Of a DNA stretch of 64,000 bases, positions 52,569 through 63,300 are shown one piece after another. The stretch spans positions 238,382-302,381 of the forward strand of contig NZ_JACOPW010000007.1 of the NCBI RefSeq assembly GCF_015461845.1, read 5' to 3'. The position numbers and the translations under genes were made by a program. Positions within the stretch are counted from its first letter, which is position 1. The number at the start of each line of letters is the position of its first letter. Below the pieces are notes generated by a model. The model did no database searches. It saw only the letters and a list, made by a program, of their open reading frames with translations, and was not told where the DNA came from. This stretch comes from Pseudomonas mucoides (GTDB taxonomy: Bacteria > Pseudomonadota > Gammaproteobacteria > Pseudomonadales > Pseudomonadaceae).

Positions 52569-53837
52569 TCAGCTCCTGGTTTGAGCATGGGTGACAGGAT
52601 GTTCCGATCCTGCCGTGCGCTGCGCGCCACGAGAGACGCGCTTGGCTTGGTACATGGCAGCGTCGGCGGCGTGGAGCAAAGTGCCTGGTGTGACGCCATG
52701 ATCGGGGAACACCGCGATGCCGATACTGAGAGAGGTCAACACAGGGTTACCGCCCGGCAACGGGATCGGCGCTTCCATGCTGGCGAGGATCTTGTCGGCA
52801 ATCCGCTCGGCGTCCTCGGTTTTGTGCAGCGGTGACAGCAGCACGGCAAACTCGTCACCGCCCAGACGCGCCACCAGGTCCTCTTCGCGAAGTTGTGCCC
52901 GAACGCGGGTCGCGACCGCCACGAGCACCGCATCACCGGCCGCGTGACCGAAGTTGTCGTTGATTTCCTTGAAGCGGTCGCTGTCGAGAAACAGCACAGC
53001 CACGCGTTCGTTGAGCTTGTTGGCGTTGCGCAATGCGCGAATCAACCGGCCTTCGAAAAAGGCCCGGTTCGGCAAACCGGTGAGGCTGTCATGGCTGGCC
53101 TGGTGCGCCAGGGTTTCGTTCTCGCTTTGCAGGTGGGTCTGCCAGGATTCGAGTTCATCGAGCAAGGCATTGAAGTCGTTGCCCAGATTGTCCAGTTCAG
53201 CGATGTCGGCGGGCGGCACGCGACGGTCGAATGCACGCTCGCTGCGAGCGGCGTGAGCCACAGCGGCGAGGCTTCGCAGCGGGCCGGTGATCCCGCGAAG
53301 TTGGCGCCGCGCCAGATACAGTGCGACCCAGGCACTGATTGCCGTACACAGGATAATGCCGACCAGACCACTGAGCAGAAAGCGCATCAGACTGCCGCCG
53401 TGTCCGGTGAGGTGGATGCTGCCGATCTCCCGGCCCTGATGAACTATCGGCAGGTCGATGGGTTTTTCCAGAAAGGTCTTGGCGATCTGCAATTCGAGAT
53501 CGGAGAACAATCCGCTTTCCGAACGCTGCCAGCGCGCCAGTAACTGCCCTTTGGCGTCCAGCACCTGAGCGTCGGCGACTTCCTCGGTGGACGCGATCAT
53601 CGCCAGCGCTTCGGTGGCGGCGGCTTTGTCGTTGAACACCACCGCTGCTTCAACGGTGTAATTGATCGAGCGAGCAATCAGGTGCAGGTTGTGGTCGGCG
53701 TAGACCCGCAACGCGAGAACGCCCAGCAGGGTCAGCGACACACTGGCCATGGCCACGGCAACCAGCGCGACGATCAGATGCCCACGACCGATGACTGAGC
53801 GCAAGGTCGGGCGAGTACCGGGCTTGAACAGGCTCAT
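52569..53837 (-). CDS. yfiN: YfiN (TpbB), membrane diguanylate cyclase
   Basis: 422 residues. Membrane segments at about 20-40 and 155-180 bracket a periplasmic PAS-like region (SINYTVEAAVVFNDKAAATEAL); a HAMP and a GGDEF domain follow. RLGGDEF is the catalytic signature and REED, nine residues earlier, an RxxD inhibitory site. It makes c-di-GMP when YfiR is not bound. It overlaps yfiR by 4 bp. Confidence 0.9.
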   Translation of the reverse strand: MSLFKPGTRPTLRSVIGRGHLIVALVAVAMASVSLTLLGVLALRVYADHNLHLIARSINYTVEAAVVFNDKAAATEALAMIASTEEVADAQVLDAKGQLLARWQRSESGLFSDLELQIAKTFLEKPIDLPIVHQGREIGSIHLTGHGGSLMRFLLSGLVGIILCTAISAWVALYLARRQLRGITGPLRSLAAVAHAARSERAFDRRVPPADIAELDNLGNDFNALLDELESWQTHLQSENETLAHQASHDSLTGLPNRAFFEGRLIRALRNANKLNERVAVLFLDSDRFKEINDNFGHAAGDAVLVAVATRVRAQLREEDLVARLGGDEFAVLLSPLHKTEDAERIADKILASMEAPIPLPGGNPVLTSLSIGIAVFPDHGVTPGTLLHAADAAMYQAKRVSRGAQRTAGSEHPVTHAQTRS

Positions 53838-54409
53838 GTGGCCGCCGGCTTGCGGCGGGACAACTGCAACACACTGGGGTGAATGCGCACGCCACTGCGG
53901 GCGACGGAATCGAGGTTGACCTCGAAGGACACCTGCTCATCGCCGACCCGCAGGCAGAACAGGCTGCCGACGGTGCATTGATCGTCGCTTTCACTGATGC
54001 TCAGCACCGGGCGTCCCGTCAACGAGGCGAACAGCCGACTGCGTTCATCACCGGTCAGTTTGCCGATGTACACCGCATCGCACTCACCGACAATCGACGG
54101 ATTGTCGGCCAGCAGGCGCCGCACGGTGACAGGCCGGCCAGTGGCCTGAGTGCTGCCTTTGAGCAGATCGTCGGTGTATGCAGTGGGGCCGACCACGCAC
54201 AAACGCAGTTGCGCAGGCTCAACGGGCCAGCGGGCATAACTGAGAATGCCGAGCACCACTTGAGTGACCGATTGGGCACGCTGGTCAGCCATGCTCGACG
54301 GCGTTTGCGACTGCGCAAAAACGCTGCCGGACAGCCAGCAGAGCAGGCCAGCGAGCAACACTTGCTTGCCGCCAATGACGCGTCCTGTCGTCCAGGCAGC
54401 CACCTTCAT
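53834..54409 (-). CDS. yfiR: YfiR, periplasmic repressor of YfiN
   Basis: 191 residues with a signal peptide (VLLAGLLCWLSGSVFAQ). The four cysteines in LRLCVVGP, GECDAVY and QCTVGSLFCLRVG match the two disulphides known in YfiR. It binds the YfiN periplasmic domain and blocks cyclase activity. ATG 54409 with AGAGAATC upstream. First gene of the operon. Confidence 0.85.
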   Translation of the reverse strand: MKVAAWTTGRVIGGKQVLLAGLLCWLSGSVFAQSQTPSSMADQRAQSVTQVVLGILSYARWPVEPAQLRLCVVGPTAYTDDLLKGSTQATGRPVTVRRLLADNPSIVGECDAVYIGKLTGDERSRLFASLTGRPVLSISESDDQCTVGSLFCLRVGDEQVSFEVNLDSVARSGVRIHPSVLQLSRRKPAAT

Positions 54410-54527
54410 GCAGTGATTCTCTTCGATCGTAGCGAAATAATATCGCACGATAGCATAGCGATGAAACACCCGCGAGGCCGCGTACTGCGGCGCTTTGAAC
54501 GGTTTTTTGGCGCCGGAAACTCGCGCC

Positions 54528-56636
54528 TCAATCGCTCGGTGTAACCCCTTCTTCCAGCTCCAACATCAACCCGCTCAAGCGCTTGACCTTGCGCCGAACA
54601 GCCTCTTCAAATACACCGGTGCGAGGTTCGATCAAGGTGAACCAATGCTTGGCCCGGGTGATCCCGGTGTAGATCAGTTCCTTGGTGAGCACAGGGTTCA
54701 GGGCGTCCGGCAGAATCAGTGCCGTATGGGCAAATTCCGAGCCTTGGGATTTGTGCACGGTCATGGCGTAGACAGTTTCGACATCATTGAGCCGGCTCGG
54801 CAGCACAAACCGCACGCCGCCCTGACCATCATTACGCGGAAACGCCACGCGCAGCACCTGCTTGCCTGCTTCGGGCCCATCACGCTCCGGCAGCTTGAGC
54901 GCAATGCCGATGTCACCGTTCATCAACCCCAGGCCATAGTCGTTGCGGGTCATCAACACCGGCCGCCCTTCGTACCACTGCTGATCGCTGTCGATCAATC
55001 GGGCCTTGAGCAACGCGGCGGTCACTCGCTGGTTCAACCCTTCCACGCCCCAGGGGCCCTTGCGCACGGCGCACAACAACTGGAAAGCGTCGAAGGCTTG
55101 CAACACCTGACGCGCCCATTCGGTCCAGCGAGGATCGTCGAGCGGGCTGTCGAGCGCTGGCCGCTGATTGCGCAGAAGACTTAAATAGTGACGATAACCT
55201 TGCGGTCCTTCGCCATGGCCTTCAAGCAACAGACGCTCCAAAGCCCGGTCCTGTTCCCCCTTGAGCGGCAGGGAAAACACGTCGTCATGACTTCGTGCGG
55301 CCAACAGTTGGCGGGCGTGTTCGGGTTGTTGCTGATTGACCCAACGCGCCAGTTGACCAATGCCGCTGCCCTCGCCGAACCGCCGCGAGTGGCGCAGCAT
55401 CACCACTTGTTGGGCCAGCGGACGAGTGCCTTGGGTGTCGGCCTGCAAACCACTGTTCTCCAGGTTTTCACCACTGACCGCTTCCAGCCACTGGCGAGTC
55501 TGCGGGTTGTACCAACCCGCCTCGGCATCCCGGCACAGGTCGCCCAATACAGCGCCGGCCTCTACCGAGGCCAGTTGATCCTTGTCCCCCAACAACACCA
55601 ATCGAGCGTGAGCCGGCATTGCATCCAGCAGATTGGCCATCATTTCCAGGTCGATCATCGACGCTTCGTCGACCACCAACACATCCAGCGGCAAGCGGTT
55701 ACCAGCGTGATGACGGAAATGTCGCGTACCGGGTCGACTGCCCAGCAAGCGGTGAACGGTGGTGACGTCCGACGGGATCTGGCCGCGAACTGATTCGGCG
55801 ACTTGCAGGGTCCGGACTTGTTGGCTGATCGACTCCGTGAGCCGGGCCGCCGCTTTGCCGGTGGGTGCGGCCAGTCGGATACGCAGCGGTTTGCCAGCTT
55901 CCACTGCGGGCGCCTGGAGCAATGCCAGCAAGCGCACGACGGTGGTGGTTTTGCCGGTGCCCGGGCCGCCGGTGACGATGCTGAAGGCACTGCGGGTCGC
56001 CAAGGCACAGGCGAGTTTTTGCCAGTCGATCACCTCACCGGTTTTGGCGGAACCGAACAAACCGGTCAGGCGTTGGGATAAATCATCCGGCGTCGATTCG
56101 TGTTCTGCCAAGCGCAGGCGCAGGGCATCGTCGATGCGTCGCTCGTACGCCCAGTAGCGGCGCAGGTACAGGCGCTTTCCGGATAAAACCAAGGGCCGCG
56201 ATTGCGACGCTTCACGCCCGTCTGCGGCCAGCGTCACCAGACTGCTCGAGGCCAGCACCTTGCACCAATGGGCACCGTCCAGAGCTTCAAGCAATTGCGA
56301 CGGCAATAACATCGCGCCGCTGTGCACATCACCTTCAGGGGGCAGCGACAGGGCGAAATCCGGTTCTTTCAGGGTCTCGAACAGGTCCAGACACACATGG
56401 CCGTGGCCCAGCTGGTGACTGGTCAACGCGGCCGCGAGCAGCACCAACGGATCATCACCGGGCGCGAGTTCGTGGAGGAAGGCGACGAAGGCCTTGTCCA
56501 GCGCACGCAACCAGCCCCGTTCAACCCAGCGCGTCAGTAACAGCAGCAGGTCATCGGCACGGCTCAATGGCTCGAGATCCGCCAGGCTTTCCGCTGCCAA
56601 AGGTGTGGGCAACAAATCGGCGAAGGTGCGGCTCAT
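54528..56636 (-). CDS. recD: Exonuclease V alpha subunit RecD
   Basis: 702 residues. VTGGPGTGKTTTVVRLLALL is Walker A and VVDEASMID Walker B of the SF1B 5'-3' helicase; AMTVHKSQGSEF is motif V. ATG 56636 overlaps the recB stop by 4 bp. It drives the fast 5'-ended strand in RecBCD. Confidence 0.9.
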   Translation of the reverse strand: MSRTFADLLPTPLAAESLADLEPLSRADDLLLLLTRWVERGWLRALDKAFVAFLHELAPGDDPLVLLAAALTSHQLGHGHVCLDLFETLKEPDFALSLPPEGDVHSGAMLLPSQLLEALDGAHWCKVLASSSLVTLAADGREASQSRPLVLSGKRLYLRRYWAYERRIDDALRLRLAEHESTPDDLSQRLTGLFGSAKTGEVIDWQKLACALATRSAFSIVTGGPGTGKTTTVVRLLALLQAPAVEAGKPLRIRLAAPTGKAAARLTESISQQVRTLQVAESVRGQIPSDVTTVHRLLGSRPGTRHFRHHAGNRLPLDVLVVDEASMIDLEMMANLLDAMPAHARLVLLGDKDQLASVEAGAVLGDLCRDAEAGWYNPQTRQWLEAVSGENLENSGLQADTQGTRPLAQQVVMLRHSRRFGEGSGIGQLARWVNQQQPEHARQLLAARSHDDVFSLPLKGEQDRALERLLLEGHGEGPQGYRHYLSLLRNQRPALDSPLDDPRWTEWARQVLQAFDAFQLLCAVRKGPWGVEGLNQRVTAALLKARLIDSDQQWYEGRPVLMTRNDYGLGLMNGDIGIALKLPERDGPEAGKQVLRVAFPRNDGQGGVRFVLPSRLNDVETVYAMTVHKSQGSEFAHTALILPDALNPVLTKELIYTGITRAKHWFTLIEPRTGVFEEAVRRKVKRLSGLMLELEEGVTPSD

Positions 56637-59600
56637 AGCAGTACTCCCTGTTCCCATGCGGGTTCGGCCTTGGGTTCTGGCTTGCCCTGGAACATTTGGT
56701 CCAGTCGCTCGATGAGTGCTTTGGGTGGACGAGCGAAATACACACCTTGGGAGGCGGCACGCGTACCCCGCAAGAACAGGTACAGCGCCCCACCGACATG
56801 CCGGTCGTAATCGTAGTCGACCAGCCGCGCCTTGAGCTGTCGGTGCAAGGCCAACAGGTACAGCACGTATTGCAGGTCGTAGCGGTTATCGAGAATCGAC
56901 TGTTCCATGGCCTGTTCGGTGTAAGCCGCGTCGTCAACGCCTAGCCAGTTGGATTTGTAATCGGCGACGTAATAACGCCCCTCATGCTCGAAGGTGAGGT
57001 CGATAAAACCCTTGAACATGCCATTGAGCAAGACCGGTTCGGCCGCCACTCGGGCAACGCCGTTGTGGGTGTGCTGACGCACCAGCTCATCCAGTTTCAG
57101 CACGTCGACTTTATGGCTGGCGAACCAGAACTCCATCTCGACCCGGTACTGAGTCAGTTGCTCGAAAATCACTGGGGCCTGCCCACCGCCAATGTGCAGC
57201 GGGGATTTGAGCAAATGTTGCAGCCAATCGCTCAGAGTGATGATCCAGCCTTCCCAACCACGGCGGTTGCAGCGCCGGGCGATCGCGTCTTCGATCGCTT
57301 GTGGAGTGGCGGCAAAACCTTCGTCGCCGGCCCACTCCAGCAAACCATGAAGAAAGGTGCCGGGATTGGGACCTCGGGGGAATCGATGGATATCACCGCC
57401 ACCGGCCGCCACTTCTCGTGGTGCTTGCGGGTCGAGGCGTTCGTCGTCGAAGAGCTTTTGCGCTTGCGGGCTCTCCGGGGCTTCGTCACTGCCCACGCTC
57501 ATACTGTCGCCAATGCGCAAGGCGCTGTACGAAGCGATCCACCAGTTTTCACTGGCCTTGCGTTTCGGGATGCGCAGCGCAAGCAAACTCGCCTGGTTTT
57601 GCGGTGGATGGTAAAGCTCGGCGGTGGCTGGCGGCATTTCAGCGTAAGTCAGCGCCGGGCAGTCCTGCTGCAAGTCCTCCAGCCAGCGCTTCAGGCCTGC
57701 CGAGTCGGCCAATAGCAAACCACCGCCCAACAGGTAACCCAACGCCGACAAGTGCAGCACCGAACTGTTGTTATTGCCGCGCTTGAGATCCGTCACGCCG
57801 AGCCAGCACGCATGTTGCGCACGAGTCAGGGCGACATACAGCAAGCGCAGATCCTCGGCCAGACGCTCATCGTCGGCCAGGGCAATCAACTCGGCAGTCG
57901 GCTTCAAACTCACCTGAGCCTTACCGTTTTCGTCGTGGTAATGCAGCGGCAAACGACTGCCATCCACTGGTTTCGCCGAACAGATGAAGGGCAGGAACAC
58001 CAAGGGATATTCAAGGCCCTTGGACTTGTGAATGGTCACGACTTTGACGAGTTGTTCATCGCTTTCCAGGCGCAGAATCTGTTCTTCGCCCGCCTGGCCT
58101 GACAACGCCAGATGCTCGGACAAGTGACGGATCAGTGCCTGCTCGCCATCGAGTTCGGCCGCTGCCTGCTGCAGCAATTCGGACAGGTGCAGCAGGTTAG
58201 TCAGAACTCGCTCGCCGTCGCTGCGTGCGATTAATGCCTGCGGGAGCTGGAAGTCATGCAGCAAACGTCGCAGCATCGGCAGCACGCCCTGCTTGCGCCA
58301 GAGCTCGCGATACCCACGGAACTGCATGACCCGTGCTTCCCAGGCAAGTTCGTCCTGATTCAATCGCTCCAGTTCACCCAGCGACAGATTAAGCGTGATG
58401 CAGGCCAACGCCGCCCGCAGTGGACGCTCGACATCGGGCTCGGCACAGGCTTTGAGCCAGGTCAGCACGTCGTGAGCTTCCTGTGCGGCGAACACCGAAT
58501 CCTTGTCCGACAGATAGACGCTGCGCACACCTCGGGCCGAGAGTTCGCCGCGCACCGCTTGAGCTTCTTTACCATCGCGGACAAGGATCGCGATATCGGC
58601 TGGCAGCAGGCCTCTGAAAGCCTTTCCGTCCTCGACGAAACCCGCCTGACGTTGTTGCCCTCCATTAAGCAATGCAGTGATTTCACTGGCGCAGGCGGCG
58701 GCCAATTGTTGCCGGTACACCGCGCCGGACAGGGGTTGTTCTGCGGACAAATGCCAGATATTCAGGGACGGAACCACTTGGCCCGCTACGCGCAGAACCT
58801 CTTTGCGTCCTTGGGACTCCACGGGCAGAAACGGAACCGGGTTGTCGCCATTTTTTTCCCGAAACAGAAACGCGCCGCGCCCCGACTCACGAGACTCGGC
58901 GCGTTCGAACACATGGTTAACCGCATTGACCATGCCGTGGCTGGAGCGGAAGTTGGTGCCCAGCGTATGCAGTCGGCCGGTCGTGGCCTGACGGGCACGC
59001 AGGTAGGTGTATATGTCGGCACCTCGGAACGCGTAGATCGCCTGCTTCGGGTCGCCGATCAGGAACAGGCCGCACTCGGGATTGTTGTCTTCGATGCGAT
59101 AGATGCTTTCGAAGATCCGGTATTGCACCGGGTCGGTGTCCTGGAATTCGTCGATCAACGCGACCGGGAACTGCTCTCGAATCAGGGTCGCCAGACGCTC
59201 GCCGCCTTCGGACTGCAAAGCGGCATCCAGGCGCAGCAGCATGTCGTCGAAGCCCATCTCCGCGCGGCGACGCTTTTCTTCTTCGAACCGCGCGCCCACC
59301 CAGTGGGCTGCGTGTTGCAGAACGGCCGCGTCTGGGGTTGGCAGACCGTCGAGGCTGGCCTTGAGGCCGGGCATTGCGTCCAATCCAGGATGACGGGGTA
59401 CTTCGCCTTTCCAGGCTTCGGCCATGCCGTCCGGCGTCAGACGAGTAAAACCGGTGCCGATGTCCAGTTGTTCAAGCGCTTCATCTTCGGCCCAGGCTTT
59501 GATTTTTTCGAACCAGGGCTCGAAGTAGCGTGCCTGCATTTTTCGACCGTCGACGCTCTTGCTCGCAACCCCCTGGTGACAAATCACCAGCAGCTCGTCC

Positions 59601-60322
59601 GCCCATTGGCGCCAAGGCATCTTGAGTTCGAGCAACGCGCTTCGTCGTTCCTGCAAACATTCGCTGATCAGTTCGGCCGGCTCTTTTCCTTCGACACTGT
59701 CGCGTTCACTGGCAAACAAACCGCGCACGCGCGGCAACAACGCCGCCGGACCGCCCCAATTGCTGCGGACCCAATTGAGTGCATCGCCTTGCATCGGGTA
59801 ACAAAACAGCCGCCAGTAATCGCGCAGGACTTCGCCCAGCAAATCGCTGTGATCGGTTTCCAGGGTCTGGGTAAACAGGCTGCCGCTATCGAAGGCGTGT
59901 TCGCGCAGCATGCGCTGACACCAACTGTGGATAGTCGAGACGGCCGCCTCATCCATCCATTGCGCGGCGATGTCCAGGCGGTTAGCGCAGCCCGACCATT
60001 GTTCGGGCAGGTACTGATCACGCAGTTCGGCAATGAGGCCATCCGGTGCCGGGGTCTCATCACGGAAGAATCGCGCGGCCTCCGCCAAGCGTGTACGGAT
60101 ACGTTCACGCAGCTCTTTGGTGGCGGCATCGGTGAAGGTCACAACGAGGATTTGCGGCGGCAACAGTTCACGCCCGAAACCACTCGCGTCACTGCCGTGC
60201 CCCAGGACAAGGCGCAGATAAAGTGCGGAAATAGTGAAGGTCTTGCCGGTCCCGGCGCTGGCTTCGATCAGTTGGCTGCCGCGCAGGGGGAAGGCCAGCG
60301 CCAGTGGTGTTTTTGTGGTCAT
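56633..60322 (-). CDS. recB: Exonuclease V beta subunit RecB
   Basis: 1229 residues. LIEASAGTGKTFTISALYLRL is Walker A of the 3'-5' UvrD-like helicase; ALIDEFQDTDPVQYRIFESIY is motif II. The C-terminal nuclease has GTFLHGLLEW and GMFKGFIDLTFEHEGRYYVADYK, with the catalytic Asp/Lys pair. It overlaps recC and recD each by 4 bp, so the three subunits are translationally coupled. Confidence 0.95.
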   Translation of the reverse strand: MTTKTPLALAFPLRGSQLIEASAGTGKTFTISALYLRLVLGHGSDASGFGRELLPPQILVVTFTDAATKELRERIRTRLAEAARFFRDETPAPDGLIAELRDQYLPEQWSGCANRLDIAAQWMDEAAVSTIHSWCQRMLREHAFDSGSLFTQTLETDHSDLLGEVLRDYWRLFCYPMQGDALNWVRSNWGGPAALLPRVRGLFASERDSVEGKEPAELISECLQERRSALLELKMPWRQWADELLVICHQGVASKSVDGRKMQARYFEPWFEKIKAWAEDEALEQLDIGTGFTRLTPDGMAEAWKGEVPRHPGLDAMPGLKASLDGLPTPDAAVLQHAAHWVGARFEEEKRRRAEMGFDDMLLRLDAALQSEGGERLATLIREQFPVALIDEFQDTDPVQYRIFESIYRIEDNNPECGLFLIGDPKQAIYAFRGADIYTYLRARQATTGRLHTLGTNFRSSHGMVNAVNHVFERAESRESGRGAFLFREKNGDNPVPFLPVESQGRKEVLRVAGQVVPSLNIWHLSAEQPLSGAVYRQQLAAACASEITALLNGGQQRQAGFVEDGKAFRGLLPADIAILVRDGKEAQAVRGELSARGVRSVYLSDKDSVFAAQEAHDVLTWLKACAEPDVERPLRAALACITLNLSLGELERLNQDELAWEARVMQFRGYRELWRKQGVLPMLRRLLHDFQLPQALIARSDGERVLTNLLHLSELLQQAAAELDGEQALIRHLSEHLALSGQAGEEQILRLESDEQLVKVVTIHKSKGLEYPLVFLPFICSAKPVDGSRLPLHYHDENGKAQVSLKPTAELIALADDERLAEDLRLLYVALTRAQHACWLGVTDLKRGNNNSSVLHLSALGYLLGGGLLLADSAGLKRWLEDLQQDCPALTYAEMPPATAELYHPPQNQASLLALRIPKRKASENWWIASYSALRIGDSMSVGSDEAPESPQAQKLFDDERLDPQAPREVAAGGGDIHRFPRGPNPGTFLHGLLEWAGDEGFAATPQAIEDAIARRCNRRGWEGWIITLSDWLQHLLKSPLHIGGGQAPVIFEQLTQYRVEMEFWFASHKVDVLKLDELVRQHTHNGVARVAAEPVLLNGMFKGFIDLTFEHEGRYYVADYKSNWLGVDDAAYTEQAMEQSILDNRYDLQYVLYLLALHRQLKARLVDYDYDRHVGGALYLFLRGTRAASQGVYFARPPKALIERLDQMFQGKPEPKAEPAWEQGVLL

Positions 60323-63300
60323 GAACGAGCCCCCTCGCTGGTCAGTGATCGCCACGGGGCTTCAAGCATCGGTTTGTACAAGGCGTTGCACCAGTCGGGG
60401 AACGTTTCGTCGGCGAGCAGCGCGTCGTAGTCAGCAAATTGTCGGGTGAGTGCGGGGCTTTCGCGGCGCTCTCCGTCAGTGGTCTGGCCATCGCCTTCAT
60501 AGGCTTTGCGGGCAGCGGCTTCGGCCTTCAGCGGATCGGTCTGACCAAGCCAGGCGAAGGCCGTTTTGACTGCAACCGGCAGGGGTTGACGCATGCCCGC
60601 CTGCCAGGCCTCCAGAAGGTGTCCGAGCGTTTTCAGTGCGACACCCTTCTCCAGCGGCTCCAGCAGCAGGCTATCGTCGCTGGCCACCAGTGCGGTGGTC
60701 ATCGGTATGCCGCTGGCGCAGGCCACCAGATGATTGACCCAGGGCCGCGTCAATCGGTGCCATTTGCGGTTTTTGATTGAGCCAATGCTGTTGGGGATGG
60801 TGGTGACCGACAGCAAGCCACCGTCTGCACGCTGGTGCAAACCACTGAGCCAACCTTCGAGGCGCAGGCCTTCCAACTCGAGGTTCACAGGCAAAGCGCT
60901 GGTCAGCGGAGTCGGCCATAGCGCCAGGAGCTGTTGATAACGCTGCAGCAGATCCGGAAGCGGTTCGATCAACTCACGCTGGAGGCATTCGCCGAATCCG
61001 GCCATGGGCAGCAGCCCACTGTTTTGCAGGCGTTTGGCCTGGTCATCCAGTGCCTGATCGGCGTGATCAATGCGTCCCATAGCCGCTGCAAGCAAACTGT
61101 CACTGAGGTTGTAGCGTTGCAGCGCATCGAGGACAAAGGGTTCTTCATCGGCCAAGGGCACTTCAGCCGCTTCGAAGAACACCTTGAGCCGCTGGCTGAA
61201 AAAATGTCGCACGGGATTGCGCAGGAAGTCCTGCAGTTGACCGAGACTTAGTGGCTCCTCTTGTACGTAAGCTTCAAGTACTTCGCCTTCTGCCACCTGA
61301 TGGGTGATTTGATGAAGTACCTGCCACTCATTGGCGTAGCTGAACAGTGCGTCACCCTCATGGAAGTAACGTGCGCTGAAGGGCTGTAATGGGTGCTCTT
61401 GAGTCATGGCCTCCAGCAGGTCCTTGTCCTCATCCTGCAATCGCCAGCCACTGGCGAGATGGTCTCGCAGTTGGCCAATCAGCACGGAGGCCGGACGTTC
61501 GCTGTTATCCCGGATGCTTCGGCCCACCCAGCTGATGTAGAGCTGATCTCGTGCCGACAACAGCGCTTCCAACAGAAGATAACGGTCATCTTCACGACGG
61601 GAGCGATCGCCTGGGCGGTAGTCACTGCCCATGAGATCGAAATCCAGTGGCGGTTGCGCACGAGGGTAGTCGCCATCGTTCATGCCCAGCAGACAGACGC
61701 GTTTAAACGGGATCGCCCGCATCGGCATCAAGGTGCAGAAGTTAACGGCACCGGCCAGAAAGCGCTGGGACAGGCGCCCCTGATCCAGTCCGGCCAACCA
61801 CGCTTCCCGAACCACGGTCAGCGGCAAATCGTCCTGTAAACCTACGGACTCACAGGTGTCGAGCCAGGTTTCGCGCAACTCTTCGAGCTGGGCGAGCAAG
61901 TAGTCATCGTGCTCATTGCTGGCCAGGAAGAACAGCTGCACCAATGCTTGCAAGCGCACGCCCCACTCTTTGGGCGGTGCCGGTTGAGTCAATTCCTGAT
62001 GGGCGATTTCCAACGCATCCAGCAGGGCCACCAAAGGCCCGATCAGCGCGGCCTCCAGACCACCAATTTCGTCGTAAGGCTCGATGCCTTCGCACGCAAG
62101 GGCACTGCCCACGGCATAACCCAGCAGCATCCGGCGCAGGCCGAATCGCCAACTGTTTTGCTCCAGTGCTTCAGGCAACCCCAGACCTGCACGCTGCTCG
62201 GCATTCATGCCCCAGCGGATGCCCGCACCTTCGATCCACCGGTGCAGCGTTGGCAGGTCACGCTCCTCGACGCCGAAGCGGGCTCGTAATGCTGGAACGT
62301 CCAGCAGGTCGAGGATCTCGCTGACGGGGAAGCGGCTGTCGGGAAGTTTGAGCAGGTGTTCGACCGCGATCAGCAGGGGATCGCGACCACGCTGGCCCTG
62401 ATCCGCGAGCGTGAAAGGAATGAAACGAGGGTCCTGACGTTCAAGCTGACCGAATACGGCGCGAATATGCGGTGCGTAACTGTCGATGTCCGGGACCATC
62501 ACAATGATGTCGCGAGGCCTTAGATCGGGATCAGCGCTGAAGCGTGCCAGGAGCTGATCATGAAGGATCTCTACTTCACGCTGGGCACTGTGAGCGATGT
62601 GAAAACGGATCGACTCGTCCTGCTCAAGATCGACGGCGGGCCAGCACTCCCGTGTTTCGCTCAGTGGGCGTAATTCGAGAATGTCGTCCTGCAATTGATT
62701 GAGCATGTTCTTTGGCTGATTATCGCTGAACAGGTCGATGCGACCGTCACGAAATGCAGCGCTATAGCTGTTGGGATCGTCATAGCTGTCGAGAAGATTG
62801 ATGTAGTCCCGACCCTGCTTTCCCCAGGCAGCCAGCAGCGGATGAGCATGCTGGTGGAGGGTTTGCGGGTCGAGCACAACGGGCATGCCACTCTTGCGAG
62901 ACTGACGCTTGTATTGATGCCGGAGCAGGTCTTTATCGGCGACGATGTCGGCCCAATGGTAACGACACGGGTTATGCACACACAGCAAAACCTGACTGAA
63001 ACGAGCCAGTCCGGCGAGTGCTTCGAGTGCTTGAGCAGGCAGCGAAGAAATCCCGAAAACGATCACCCGTGCAGGCAATCCGCTGGGGGCGACGTCGAGG
63101 CTGTTGATGCGTTCGATAAACCGCTGATGAACGCCGGCACGGCTTTGCGCCATGCCTTCCTCACCCACATCCAGCAACAGCGCTCGCCATAATTCGGCCT
63201 GCCAGCAGTTGGCCGGGGCCAGTGGCTTGGCTTCGCCTCTGCCGTTGCGCAATTGGTGACGACCTTCTGCCCAGTCTTCGAGCCAGTCGGCGCGGTAGAC

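Noticed and set aside
58256..60430. 724-codon frame antisense to recB
   Set aside because: Shadow; recB carries all helicase and nuclease motifs in the other strand.
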